From contig NZ_LSIC01000022.1 in the NCBI RefSeq assembly GCF_001556045.1, positions 4,877 to 68,876 of the forward strand: DNA of 64,000 bases, in the 5' to 3' direction. The notes under the pieces were generated by a model. It did no database searches, was not told the origin of the DNA, and was given only the letters and a program-made list of their open reading frames with translations. Of this stretch, positions 25,700-34,209 are shown in pieces (positions within the stretch are counted from its first letter, which is position 1; the number at the start of each line of letters is the position of its first letter). Origin of the DNA: Bradyrhizobium sp. CCH5-F6 (GTDB lineage Bacteria > Pseudomonadota > Alphaproteobacteria > Rhizobiales > Xanthobacteraceae). Made by a program: the position numbers and the translations under genes.

Positions 25700-25962
25700 A
25701 CGAGCGGGATGCCCTCGATATCGTCCAGGCCGCGATCTGGACCATCATCGTCGCCTCCGGACCCGCGGTCGGCGCCGCGATGCTGGTCGGCACCGTCATC
25801 GCGCTGATCCAGGCCCTGACCCAGATCCAGGAGGTGACGCTGACCTTCGTTCCGAAGATCATCGTCATTCTCGTCGTCGTTGCCGTCTCGGGCTCCTTCA
25901 TCGGAGCGCATCTCTCGACGTTCACCGAGATGGTCTACTCGCATATCGAGCGTGGCTTCTGA
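25696..25962 (+). CDS. fliQ: Flagellar export apparatus protein FliQ
   Basis: FliQ is a small export-gate protein. The 88-residue product has two membrane helices (about 14-38 and 53-74) and the typical opening DALDIVQAAIWTIIVASGP with QALTQIQEVTLTFVPK between the helices. The start overlaps flgD. It is followed by a 78-base gap and flhA. Confidence 0.95.
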   Translation: MNERDALDIVQAAIWTIIVASGPAVGAAMLVGTVIALIQALTQIQEVTLTFVPKIIVILVVVAVSGSFIGAHLSTFTEMVYSHIERGF

Positions 25963-25987
25963 TCCAGCGGGGGCCGCGGCCACCACC

Positions 25988-26012
25988 CTCGCGTAAGCTT
26001 TGCGCGGCAGAT
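25988..26012 (+). promoter_or_regulatory. Candidate promoter motif upstream of flhA
   Basis: CTCGCGTAAGCTTTGCGC lies 51 bases before the flhA ATG, in the only gap between fliQ and flhA. It matches the recurring motif upstream of lafA2 (CTCGCACAAGCTTCGCCC) well. This suggests that flhA heads its own transcript. Confidence 0.4.
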
Positions 26013-26040
26013 TACGGGCGGACCCCTCTGCCGGTGACCC

Positions 26041-28122
26041 ATGGCCGATACGTTAGCTGCTAGCCTGCCCAATCAGCGCCGCCTCGGGGCGGATGCCTTT
26101 TTCGCCGCCGGCATCGTGGCCATGCTCACGATCCTGTTCCTGCCGATCCCTCCGATCCTGATCGATCTCGGCCTCGCATTCTCGATCGCATTGTCGGCGC
26201 TGATCCTGATGGTCGCGCTATGGATCCAGCGGCCGCTCGACTTCTCGGCCTTCCCGACCGTGTTGCTGATCGCGACGATCCTGCGCCTGGCGCTGAACAT
26301 CGCGACGACCCGCCTGATCCTCTCGCGCGGCGGCGAGGGCGAACATGCCGCGGGCCATGTCGTTGCCGGCTTCTCGAAATTCGTCATGGGCGGTGACTTC
26401 GTCATCGGCCTGATCATCTTCGCGATCCTGGTCACCGTGAACTTCGTCGTGATCACCAAGGGTGCGACCCGTATCGCCGAAGTCGGCGCCCGCTTCACTT
26501 TGGACGCCATTCCCGGCAAGCAGATGGCGATCGACGCGGACTTGTCCGCGGGCCTGATCGACGACAAGGAAGCCCAGCGCCGCCGGCGCGAGCTCGAAGA
26601 GGAGAGCGCGTTCTTCGGCGCCATGGACGGCGCCTCGAAGTTCGTCCGTGGCGACGCCATCGCCGGCCTCATCATTACCGCGATCAACATCTTCGGCGGC
26701 ATCGTCATCGGCGTCACCCATCACGGATTGACGCTCTCCCGCGCCGCCGACGTCTACACCAAGCTTTCCGTCGGCGATGGTCTGGTGTCGCAGATGCCGG
26801 CGCTGATCGTGTCGCTGTCGGCGGGCCTCCTGGTCTCCAAGGGCGGCACCCGGGGCTCGGCCGAGCAGGCGGTGCTGCGGCAGCTCGGCGGCTATCCGCG
26901 CGCGGTGTCGGCTGCCGCGCTGATGATGTTCGTGCTTGCCCTGATGCCGGGGCTGCCCATGGCGCCGTTCGTGCTTCTTGGCGGTGTCATGGCTTTCGTC
27001 GGCTATTCGCTGCCGAAGCGGGAGGCCGCGCGGAGACAGAAGGAGGATGCCCGCAAGGCCGACGAGCGCGCCCAGACCGACGCCAAGGAATCAGTGAAGG
27101 AGCAGCTCAAGACCGCCGAGATCGAGCTGGCGCTCGGCGGCCACCTTTCGGTCCATCTCCTGGGCTCGCGCACCGAGCTTGCCCACCGCGTGGCCAAGAT
27201 ACGCAAGAAGTTCGCCAAGCAATACGGTTTCGTCATTCCCGAGATCAAGCTCACCGACAATCTGTCGATCGATCCCAAGAGCTACCAGATCCGGATCCAC
27301 GACACGCGCATTGCCCATGGCGAGCTCAGGCTCGGCGAAGTTCTGGTGCTCGTCGACAAGGACGGCAAGCCCGACGTGCCGGGCGACGAGGTGATCGAGC
27401 CGGCCTTCGGCATGAAGGCGCTGTGGGTGACGGAAGCCTTCACCGATGAAGTCAAGCGGCAGGGCTGCAAGCCGGTCGACAATCTGTCGGTGCTGCTCAC
27501 CCATTTGAGCGAAGTGATCAGGGCGAACCTCGCCCAGCTGCTGTCCTACAAGGACATGCGCGGGCTGCTCGACCGGCTCGATCCCGAATACAAGCGCCTG
27601 ATCGAGGATCTCTGCCCCTCGCAGATCTCCTATTCGGGCCTGTTGGCGATCCTGAAGATCCTGCTGGCCGAGCGCGTATCGATTCGCAACCTCCATCTGA
27701 TCCTCGAGGCAATCGCCGAGATCGCGCCACACGTGCGGCGCTCCGAGCAGGTCGCAGAGCACGTGCGGACGCGGCTGGCCCAACAGATCTGCGGCGATCT
27801 CTCCGACAATGGCGTGCTCAACGTGGTGCGTCTCGGCAACCGCTGGGACCTCGCCTTCCACCAGAGCCTGAAGCGCGACGCCAAGGGCGACGTCGTCGAG
27901 TTCGACGCCGATCCGCGCCTGATCGAGCAGTTCGCGACCGAAGCCAGCGCCGCGATCCGCAAGTTCACCGAGAACGGCACCAGCGTGGTGCTGGCTGTGA
28001 CCCCTGAAGCCCGTCCCTATGTCCGGATGATCCTGGAGCGGGTGTTCCCGACCTTGCCGATCCTGTCGCATGTCGAAGTCGCGCGCAGCGCCGAGATCAG
28101 GGCGCTCGGAGCCATATCGTGA
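26041..28122 (+). CDS. flhA: Flagellar export apparatus protein FlhA
   Basis: FlhA forms the export channel ring and cytoplasmic docking platform. The 693-residue protein has eight predicted membrane helices in the first half (about residues 16-320) with the FHIPEP-family loop carrying [20 protein letters not shown]. The C-terminal cytoplasmic half has [20 protein letters not shown]. Length is standard. It overlaps fliR by four bases. Confidence 0.97.
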   Translation: MADTLAASLPNQRRLGADAFFAAGIVAMLTILFLPIPPILIDLGLAFSIALSALILMVALWIQRPLDFSAFPTVLLIATILRLALNIATTRLILSRGGEGEHAAGHVVAGFSKFVMGGDFVIGLIIFAILVTVNFVVITKGATRIAEVGARFTLDAIPGKQMAIDADLSAGLIDDKEAQRRRRELEEESAFFGAMDGASKFVRGDAIAGLIITAINIFGGIVIGVTHHGLTLSRAADVYTKLSVGDGLVSQMPALIVSLSAGLLVSKGGTRGSAEQAVLRQLGGYPRAVSAAALMMFVLALMPGLPMAPFVLLGGVMAFVGYSLPKREAARRQKEDARKADERAQTDAKESVKEQLKTAEIELALGGHLSVHLLGSRTELAHRVAKIRKKFAKQYGFVIPEIKLTDNLSIDPKSYQIRIHDTRIAHGELRLGEVLVLVDKDGKPDVPGDEVIEPAFGMKALWVTEAFTDEVKRQGCKPVDNLSVLLTHLSEVIRANLAQLLSYKDMRGLLDRLDPEYKRLIEDLCPSQISYSGLLAILKILLAERVSIRNLHLILEAIAEIAPHVRRSEQVAEHVRTRLAQQICGDLSDNGVLNVVRLGNRWDLAFHQSLKRDAKGDVVEFDADPRLIEQFATEASAAIRKFTENGTSVVLAVTPEARPYVRMILERVFPTLPILSHVEVARSAEIRALGAIS

Positions 28123-28871
28123 TCAGCAGCCTTGCCGACAGCGTGCTGGTGACGTTCATCGTGTTCTGCCGCATCGGCGCCTGCCTGATGCTGGTGCCCG
28201 GCTATTCCAGCGTCAATGTTCCGCCCCAGGTGCGCCTGTTCGTGGCGCTGGTCACGACCTTTGCGCTGACGCCGATCCTGATCGCCGTGCTGAAGCCGCT
28301 CACGGACAATGCGGCGCCGCTGACGCTGGCGCTCCTGATCTGCTCCGAACTCGTGATCGGCAGTGTCATCGGCCTCGGCGGTCGCGTGTTCTTCCTCGCA
28401 CTCCAGACCATGGCGACCATGATGGCGAGCGCGATCGGGCTGAGCAACATCCCGGGCACTCCGGTCGGCGACACCGATCCGGCGCCGGCCCTGGTGCCGC
28501 TGATCATGGCGGCCGTCACCACGCTGTTCTTCATGACCGACCAGCACTGGCAGGTGCTGCGTGGGCTGATGAACTCCTACGACGTCTGGCATCCCGGCAG
28601 CAGGCTTGGTGGCAGCATGGCGCTCGATCTGCTCGTCGGCCGTCTTTCGGAAGCGTTCGTGCTGACGCTGCGGATCACGAGCCCATTCATCGTCTATTCG
28701 GTAATCGTCAACCTGGCGGTTGGCCTGATCAACAAGCTGACGCCGGCAATTCCCGTCTACTTCATCTCCGTGCCCTTCGTGCTATTCGGCGGCTTCCTGC
28801 TGCTCTATCTCACCAGCGACGAACTGCTGACGCAGTTCATGCTCGGCCTCTCATCGTGGCTGGCGGAGTGA
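28119..28871 (+). CDS. fliR: Flagellar export apparatus protein FliR
   Basis: FliR completes the FliP-FliQ-FliR export gate. The 250-residue protein has six or so membrane helices, with the conserved [20 protein letters not shown] region near the N-terminus. The length is normal. It overlaps flhA and is followed seven bases later by a small coiled-coil gene. Confidence 0.95.
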   Translation: MISSLADSVLVTFIVFCRIGACLMLVPGYSSVNVPPQVRLFVALVTTFALTPILIAVLKPLTDNAAPLTLALLICSELVIGSVIGLGGRVFFLALQTMATMMASAIGLSNIPGTPVGDTDPAPALVPLIMAAVTTLFFMTDQHWQVLRGLMNSYDVWHPGSRLGGSMALDLLVGRLSEAFVLTLRITSPFIVYSVIVNLAVGLINKLTPAIPVYFISVPFVLFGGFLLLYLTSDELLTQFMLGLSSWLAE

Positions 28872-28878
28872 CCAAGTC

Positions 28879-29298
28879 ATGACGTCGCGCGCGGACAAGC
28901 TCGGACGGATGGTTTCGCTGGTGAAACTCCAGCTTCGGCTGTCCGAATGGCACCTCGCGCAACTGCGGCAGCAGGAGCGCAGCCTGCAGGACGAGCAGGA
29001 ATGGCTGGTCGGAGCCCTGAACGACGGCAGGCCGCCGGCGGGATCGTCCAGCGAATCGATCGCGCGGCGCTTGAACAGGACGAGCGTCGGCGCACGCGCG
29101 GTGCAGGCACAGGCCGCACAGCAGCTTGACCAGATTCGGGCGGAAAGCCGCCGCGTGAAGCAGCTCGAGGAGGTCGCGAAGGCGGCGCTCGCCGACAAGC
29201 TCCGTGACGCGGAGAAACGCTCGCTCGAAGAGATGACGGGAATAAGCCCCGTCGTGCACGCGTGGATGCCGCGGCCAGCCAACCGGACCAAGACATGA
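28879..29298 (+). CDS. Coiled-coil protein, candidate FliJ-like export chaperone
   Basis: This 139-residue protein is highly charged and helical, with a likely coiled coil over about residues 12-50 and 75-122. It has no signal peptide or membrane helix. FliJ is a small coiled-coil protein of about this size that escorts export substrates, and no other fliJ candidate is seen in the cluster. I infer FliJ-like from size, helical character and location; no specific motif proves it. It overlaps the next gene by four bases. Confidence 0.55.
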   Translation: MTSRADKLGRMVSLVKLQLRLSEWHLAQLRQQERSLQDEQEWLVGALNDGRPPAGSSSESIARRLNRTSVGARAVQAQAAQQLDQIRAESRRVKQLEEVAKAALADKLRDAEKRSLEEMTGISPVVHAWMPRPANRTKT

Positions 29299-29798
29299 TC
29301 GTGACAGCAACCCCCGACCTCGTTCTCGATGTCCTCGATGCCGCCGATCCCGCGACGCAGCGCGCGGCCACAGCGAAGCTCGACGCGTTGAAATCCGCCG
29401 ATGCCGACTTCGGCGCCACGATGAAAGCAGAGATCGGCAAGGCCGCAGCGGCCACTGCCGATCAATCCGCGGCGAAGGCGTCGGAAGCGCAGTCGGGCGC
29501 AGTCAACGGTCCGCCCGTGCAGGTGATCAAGGCGCCGGCATCCGGCGAAGTCTACCGGAAGTTCGAAGCCTTCATCCTCCAGACCTTCGTCGAGACGATG
29601 TTGCCGAAGGAGTCGGAGGAGGTCTTTGGCAAGGGCACTGCCGGCGGCGTCTGGAAGTCGATGCTTGCAGAGCAGCTTGGCAGCCAGCTGGCCAAGGGCA
29701 AGGGCATCGGCATCGCCAAGCAGCTCGCCGCCGCACATCCGGCCGGGCCGGACGCCGCGGGGAAGGTCGGATCAGATTTGCGAACGGGTGAAAGTTGA
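29295..29798 (+). CDS. flgJ: FlgJ-like rod-binding protein
   Basis: The 167-residue product has an Ala-rich N-terminal half and a rod-binding domain at about 85-155, with FEAFILQTFVETMLPKESEE followed by VFGKGTAGGVWKSMLAEQLG. This equals the N-terminal domain of enteric FlgJ, which caps the growing rod. The muramidase half is missing, as usual in alphaproteobacteria. The ATG at 29295 overlaps the previous stop. Confidence 0.82.
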   Translation: MIVTATPDLVLDVLDAADPATQRAATAKLDALKSADADFGATMKAEIGKAAAATADQSAAKASEAQSGAVNGPPVQVIKAPASGEVYRKFEAFILQTFVETMLPKESEEVFGKGTAGGVWKSMLAEQLGSQLAKGKGIGIAKQLAAAHPAGPDAAGKVGSDLRTGES

Positions 29799-29812
29799 GG
29801 GGTGAATTTCCT

Positions 29813-30325
29813 ATGCAGCTAGAAGAAGGCGCCGTGGCCATGGCGATGGACCAGCCGGTCGCGGACGGCGAGGTGATGACGACGGAAGCGGCGGCAAGCG
29901 ATGTGCTGCTGCCCGTCCTGCTGCCGATCGGGGGTGGCGAAGCGATGATCGATGCCGCGGATGCGGTGAGATCGGACGAGGTGCGCGGCCTGCTGGCCGC
30001 AATCCGCCGGCTCGCCAGTATCGTCGAGGAAGAGACGGTCGCGCTCACGACGGGTCAGAAGATCGATTTCGACGACTTCAGCGCCCGGAAGAGCCGGAGC
30101 ATGCTCGAATTCGTCCGCCTGATGCGGGCCCGAATGCACCTCGGCGGCGAAGTCGAGATCACCGAGGAGATTCAGCGGCTGCGCGAGAAGCTGGAGCGGA
30201 ATCGCTCGATTCTCGAAATGCACTACGATGCGGTGCGCGAGGTCGCGAGCATCATCGTCAAGGCGGTCAAGGAAGCCGAGTCGGACGGCACCTATACCGG
30301 CCGCGCAGCGCAGGACGGAAAATGA
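29813..30325 (+). CDS. FlgN-like export chaperone candidate
   Basis: The 170-residue product is acidic and helical, with a C-terminal two-thirds that resembles FlgN, the chaperone for FlgK and FlgL. The pattern is a long helix with EEETVALTTGQKIDFDDFSA, then RKSRSMLEFVRLMRARM, then another long helix. The ATG at 29813 follows GAGGGG; a TTG at 29795 is possible. It overlaps the next gene by four bases. Assignment rests on fold impression and context. Confidence 0.55.
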   Translation: MQLEEGAVAMAMDQPVADGEVMTTEAAASDVLLPVLLPIGGGEAMIDAADAVRSDEVRGLLAAIRRLASIVEEETVALTTGQKIDFDDFSARKSRSMLEFVRLMRARMHLGGEVEITEEIQRLREKLERNRSILEMHYDAVREVASIIVKAVKEAESDGTYTGRAAQDGK

Positions 30326-30780
30326 TCAGACTGGTGCTGGCCGGGCTGTGGGTATGCATCCTCACTGCGGGCACGAGCTATGCCGTCGCCTATTGGAAGG
30401 AAAACGGCAGCCTGCTGCCGGCGAAGGACGAATATCTCGACGGGCTGCAATATCAGAAGACGCGGGCCCTGAGCGTGCCCATGGTCGAGAACGGCAGCGT
30501 GCAGGGCTACATCGTCGCGCGCTTCGTCTACACCGTGGAGGGACGAACCATGCACCAGCTCAACGTTCCGCCGGAGCCGTTCGTCGTCGACGAGGCCTTT
30601 CGCCGGATCTATGCCGACGAGCGCCTCGACTTCAGGAAGCTCGCCCGTTACGACCTCTCCATCCTGACGACGGCCATCAAGCAGCGCGTCAACGAGCGGA
30701 TGCAGGCTGAAGTCGTCCAGGACGTCCTGGTCGAGGACTTCAACTACGTGTCCAGGGAAGAATTCCGGCAGAAGCCGTAG
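30322..30780 (+). CDS. Single-pass membrane protein at the end of the flagellar operon
   Basis: The 152-residue product has one N-terminal membrane helix (about residues 2-25, LVLAGLWVCILTAGTSYAVA) and a periplasmic domain. The C-terminal part (LSILTTAIKQRVNERMQAEV, then VQDVLVEDFNYVS) is reminiscent of FliL/SPFH-like periplasmic domains, but the match is weak. It is the last gene of the flhA run and is coupled to the FlgN-like gene. I do not recognise a named family. Confidence 0.6.
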   Translation: MIRLVLAGLWVCILTAGTSYAVAYWKENGSLLPAKDEYLDGLQYQKTRALSVPMVENGSVQGYIVARFVYTVEGRTMHQLNVPPEPFVVDEAFRRIYADERLDFRKLARYDLSILTTAIKQRVNERMQAEVVQDVLVEDFNYVSREEFRQKP

Positions 30781-30822
30781 CGCGCGACGCCTCGAAGCCG
30801 CGTTGAGAGCACTTCCGTGCGG

Positions 30823-30956
30823 CCATCCTTCGAGACGCCCGCCAGAGGCGGGCCCCTCAGGATGAGACTGAACGCGTGGCGGCTGCCTCAACGGGTACTG
30901 CCGCTGCTTAGCCTCATCCTGAGGAGACCGCGTAGCGGTCGTCTCGAAGGACGAGG
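30823..30956. repeat. Pair of inverted Bradyrhizobium-type intergenic repeats
   Basis: CATCCTTCGAGACGCCCGCC to CCTCAGGATGAG (30824-30866) is followed about 45 bases later by the inverted copy CCTCATCCTGAGGAG to CGTCTCGAAGGACGAGG (30912-30956). This short palindromic family is common between Bradyrhizobium genes. It occupies the 283-base gap between the flagellar operon and lafR, which are convergent. Confidence 0.65.
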
Positions 30957-30990
30957 CGTGCGCTCGAACGGCTGCTTGCCGCCTCTACCC

Positions 30991-31036
30991 CAAAAACTGC
31001 AACGGCCTCCGCGAAGGTGCTTCGCAGAGGCCGTTG
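30991..31036 (-). terminator. Intrinsic terminator of lafR
   Basis: CAACGGCCTC and GCGAAG (31000-31016) pair with CTTCGC and GAGGCCGTTG (31020-31036) around a GTG loop, with one mismatch. Read on the minus strand the stem is followed by CAGTTTTTGGGG, so it terminates the leftward lafR transcript. It may also end the rightward flagellar transcript. Confidence 0.8.
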
Positions 31037-31063
31037 TCTTTGCGCCCGCAGGCTTGCGCCGTG

Positions 31064-31834
31064 TCAGTTTCCGGCCGGGTATGCGGCCGGGGCGGCGTGC
31101 GCCCTGTTCAGGAGGATGCCGACCTCGTCGAGCTCCTGCACCGGCTCGTCGAGGGTCTCGCCGGCCGGGATGTTGAGGCGGTATCCGACGTAACGCCGGG
31201 CCACGATCGCGTCGAAGCCGAGGCGGTCGCGGAGCTTCTTGCGCAGCTTGCTGACGTGACTCTCGATCACGCTCTCGTCGAAGGTGGACTCGAAGATGCC
31301 GTAGATCGCGTTGAAGATCTGCGTCTTGGTGATCCACTTGCCGTGGTTGGCGACCATATATTCGAGAATGCGCAGTTCGCGGCGGGGCAGGGTGAGGGCG
31401 TGGCCCGCGATCTCGGGGTCACGGCCGTTGAAGAAGACCTGGATCCTGCTCTCGCAGGGCCTCGGCAGCTCGCCCACCCGGCGGCGCGCGATCGCGGCCG
31501 TTCGGGCAAGGATTTCGCGCAGGTGAATCGGGACGTGCACGACGTCGTCGACGCCCGATTCGAACAGCTCCAGCGTGTTCTTGAGCATCTTCTGGCCGCT
31601 CATGGCGATGATGGGAGCCGAGGAACGCTTGCGCATCGCCCGCGGCAGGCTTCCGCGGGCATCGCAATCCCCGAGGAGAAAGGCATCCACCGCCGCGAGA
31701 TCCGATTCACTCGCAGATCGCAGCCAGTCCCAGAACTCCCCGGAGGAGAACCCGATGGACGACACGCCTTCGCGAACGAGCCCTCCGACGTAGCTGTTCG
31801 CGACGCTCTCGCGATCATCAACGATAATATACAT
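31064..31834 (-). CDS. lafR: LafR/Rem-type OmpR-family flagellar regulator
   Basis: The 256-residue protein is an orphan response regulator like Sinorhizobium Rem and Bradyrhizobium LafR, which activate flagellar genes. It has an N-terminal receiver-like domain (about 1-115) and a winged-helix DNA-binding domain (about 130-222) with RRELRILEYMVANHGKWITK and ESVIESHVSKLRKKLRDRLG. The receiver is degenerate: the phosphoacceptor position is Gly55 (next residue Asp56) and the conserved Lys is Val101 (VVHVPI instead of a TKPF-like motif). The start at 31834 gives MYIIVDDRES, the receiver beta1 strand. It points away from the cluster, towards the convergent flagellar operon. Confidence 0.88.
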   Translation of the reverse strand: MYIIVDDRESVANSYVGGLVREGVSSIGFSSGEFWDWLRSASESDLAAVDAFLLGDCDARGSLPRAMRKRSSAPIIAMSGQKMLKNTLELFESGVDDVVHVPIHLREILARTAAIARRRVGELPRPCESRIQVFFNGRDPEIAGHALTLPRRELRILEYMVANHGKWITKTQIFNAIYGIFESTFDESVIESHVSKLRKKLRDRLGFDAIVARRYVGYRLNIPAGETLDEPVQELDEVGILLNRAHAAPAAYPAGN

Positions 31835-32652
31835 CAGTCTTTCGCCCCTGTTTCGCACTTGTTGCGGCCGGTTGTTTGTTGTGATGCTCCGGCTCGGCAA
31901 CGATGCTGTTTGACGACATTCCTTCCCGCGAACCGTTGTTATGGTGTCGATGTTCGCGGGCAGCCCTACGCATTCAGTGCCTGCGTTCGCAGGCCTGCTA
32001 CTTCGACTCGATACTGAACGCTTACGACGTGAGGCTCGGCGGGTGTCCTACGGATCACCGCGCGGAGCGGATTGAGAAACGACCTAGAACAGTTGCGCCA
32101 AGTTGCTCATCGCGTCCGAACACCGCTGGACTGTGTCGATCTCCTCGCCAACTCGCGAGAATCACTTGAGTAGGACCGTAACAACTGCCGATTTCCGATC
32201 AAGCGTGCGTCGTAAAGCGATTGCTACACGTGCTTGATGCTGTTGATTCGTTTCGGGTTGTTTCTTGGTGTGTTCAATCGCATCAGTTGATTTGCATGTT
32301 TAACTACTTTTGCACCGTGGCGGTTGCAAGGTTCCGCATCCCCGTGGAATTACTGCCATTTTGAGTGCTGCTGCGGGTCGTGCAAGTTGCGGTGTTTTCA
32401 ACCGCGGATTGACGCCGACGTCCGCCTTTCCATATGCGACAATTCGACTCACACGAGGCGAGATGACTCAAGCTTGGCGAAATCTCGGCGAGTGTGTGTC
32501 TTTCGAGTCGCACTATCGCCACGTGCGTGACCCGATTGCTCATGCGGTGTCGCATCGCGCGAGATGAAAAGTTCTTCGCTGCGTACGTTTCAGGCAAGCT
32601 TCGGCAACTAACGTCGCCATTCGACAGATCGAACCGAACGGAGCATTTTCAC
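31835..32652. other. Long gene-poor stretch upstream of lafR
   Basis: These 818 bases are richer in A/T than the neighbouring genes and lack a convincing gene on either strand. They hold a GCCTGC-GTTC-GCAGGC hairpin (31979-31994) and an AT-rich part around 32200-32310 with TTTAACTAC. Short open frames exist (for example a 34-codon frame starting at 32463) but none has supporting features. The region should contain the lafR promoter and could hold a small RNA. Confidence 0.5.
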
Positions 32653-33618
32653 ATGTTGTCCGATGGACAAGTTCGTCCAAACGCGACCGCGGATGCTTCC
32701 GCGGCGGCGAAGCCAGCTTCGGAGACGCGCGATCCGAACAATACGACGGGAGCGGGCAAGCCTGCTGGGGGCGCGAAGCGTGCATCGGCCGCGACGAGCG
32801 ACGAAGTCCTCGCGAAAGAGGCACTCGAGGGGCTGAAGCGTATTCGTGCCAAGGCGCGCCTCGACAAGATGGCGATCCCGAAACCTGCGCCGGCCGTGAT
32901 CAAGCCGGCCGTGATCGTGGCGAAGCCGCCGCCACCCCGTCCGACATGGGTCGCGCCGCTCGCAACTCTGGCAGTTGCTGCCATGCTGGTGGTCTGCGCC
33001 TGCACCGGCGTGATCGCCTATCTCACCACGCAGCCCGCTCAGAACAACGCTGCGGCCAATGCCGAGATCAGGAATCTGCGAGAGACCGTCGCGCAACTGC
33101 GCAAGCAGGTGTCGGGCGTGTCGGAAAATCTCGACGGGTTGCGCACGGCGGTCGATCAATCGAGCAAGGTGACGAATGATCGCTTCGGCAGGTTTGCCGA
33201 GAACCTGGACCGGATCGAGCGGGTGAGTTCGTCCTCGACCGCCAAGCTCGACAAGCTCGCTCAGGTGCAGGCCCAGGTTCAGCCCCAGGTCCAGACTCCG
33301 GCGCAGGCAATGGTGCAATCGCAGCCGGCGTCACAGCAAGGGCCGATGATGGCCTCGGTTGCAGCGCCCGAATTCACGGGCTCGGTGCCTGCGCCCGAGC
33401 GTATGTCGGCGCCGCGCAAGACGATCAAGGGCTGGTCGGTCCGACAGGCCTATGAAGGGATTGCGATCCTGCAAGGCCCGAACGGCGTCGTCGAGGCCGT
33501 GCTGGGGCAACAGGTGCCCGGCCTTGGCCGGATCGAGGAGATCAGGAATGAGAACGGGCGCCTCGTGGTGGAAGCCAGCGGCGGCGTCATCTATTCGTCA
33601 CGCAAGCCAGCGCCTTGA
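32653..33618 (+). CDS. Single-pass membrane protein with coiled coil, function unknown
   Basis: The 321-residue protein has a cytoplasmic Ala/Lys/Pro-rich N-terminal part (about 1-95) and one membrane helix (about 100-125, ATLAVAAMLVVCACTGVIAY). A coiled coil follows (about 135-205), then a Gln/Pro-rich stretch and a C-terminal globular domain (about 258-321) with the repeated-strand pattern ILQGPNGVVEAVLGQQVPGL. The ATG at 32653 has GGAG upstream; a longer frame begins at 32494 without support. I do not recognise the family. No part of it looks flagellar by sequence. Confidence 0.7.
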   Translation: MLSDGQVRPNATADASAAAKPASETRDPNNTTGAGKPAGGAKRASAATSDEVLAKEALEGLKRIRAKARLDKMAIPKPAPAVIKPAVIVAKPPPPRPTWVAPLATLAVAAMLVVCACTGVIAYLTTQPAQNNAAANAEIRNLRETVAQLRKQVSGVSENLDGLRTAVDQSSKVTNDRFGRFAENLDRIERVSSSSTAKLDKLAQVQAQVQPQVQTPAQAMVQSQPASQQGPMMASVAAPEFTGSVPAPERMSAPRKTIKGWSVRQAYEGIAILQGPNGVVEAVLGQQVPGLGRIEEIRNENGRLVVEASGGVIYSSRKPAP

Positions 33619-33630
33619 TCGAGCCGCCTT

Positions 33631-34209
33631 CTATTGACGGTGATGCTCGAAGCTGGTGCATAGCAGATCGACCTCCGCCTCCGCGATCGCTGCGCGAAAC
33701 AGGCGGCAACTGAACTCGACGGTCGACTTGCCGTCCGTGGTGGTGCGATCTTCCCGCAGGAAGATGCATCGCTTGCAAACGTCGGTGTGGTGGCGCTGCT
33801 CGGCGGCATCCGACTGGTCCAGCACGTGCCGGAAGGTGTCGCGGAAACGGATCTTGACCTCGTCGTCGAGGACGGCAATCGCCTCGACGAGGACGTTGAC
33901 GGGATCGCGCACCAGGAACTTCTTGCCCTGCTGCGTCACGCTCAACATCACCGACCGCTTGTCCGTGGCCGAGCGCTTTCTTTCGAGGTAGCCGAGCCGC
34001 TCGAGCTCTCCGATGATGAACGAGGCGGTGCCGCGCGTGGTGCCGACGTAGCTCGCCAGCGCCGACGGTGTTCGCGAGAACCGGTTGGCCCGGGAGAGGA
34101 AGCGCAGCGCCATCCATTCGCGGTCGCGCAAGCCGTGCTTGGTGCCTTCGAACCAAAGAATTCGCGCAGCCTGCTCCAACAGTTCAATCGATTCGCGAGC
34201 CAAATTCAT
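33631..34209 (-). CDS. MarR-family transcriptional regulator with cysteine-rich C-terminus
   Basis: The 192-residue protein has a MarR winged helix (about 25-115; TPSALASYVGTTRGTASFII is helix-turn-helix, RKRSATDKRSVMLSVTQQGK is the wing). A C-terminal extension of about 50 residues is unusual: it has His140-His141, Cys145-x2-Cys148, Cys168 and Cys184, a pattern that could bind metal or sense redox state. The ATG at 34209 is chosen; upstream in-frame sequence lacks family similarity. It is convergent with the coiled-coil membrane protein gene. Confidence 0.82.
   Translation of the reverse strand: MNLARESIELLEQAARILWFEGTKHGLRDREWMALRFLSRANRFSRTPSALASYVGTTRGTASFIIGELERLGYLERKRSATDKRSVMLSVTQQGKKFLVRDPVNVLVEAIAVLDDEVKIRFRDTFRHVLDQSDAAEQRHHTDVCKRCIFLREDRTTTDGKSTVEFSCRLFRAAIAEAEVDLLCTSFEHHRQ

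Noticed and set aside
30823..30956. CRISPR-like repeat pair
   Set aside because: There are only two copies, in inverted orientation, without spacer units; they fit a palindromic intergenic repeat.
32463..32567. 34-codon frame starting with ATG after a GAGGCGAG sequence
   Set aside because: It has a possible ribosome binding site but no membrane helix, motif or neighbour support, so it was not called.
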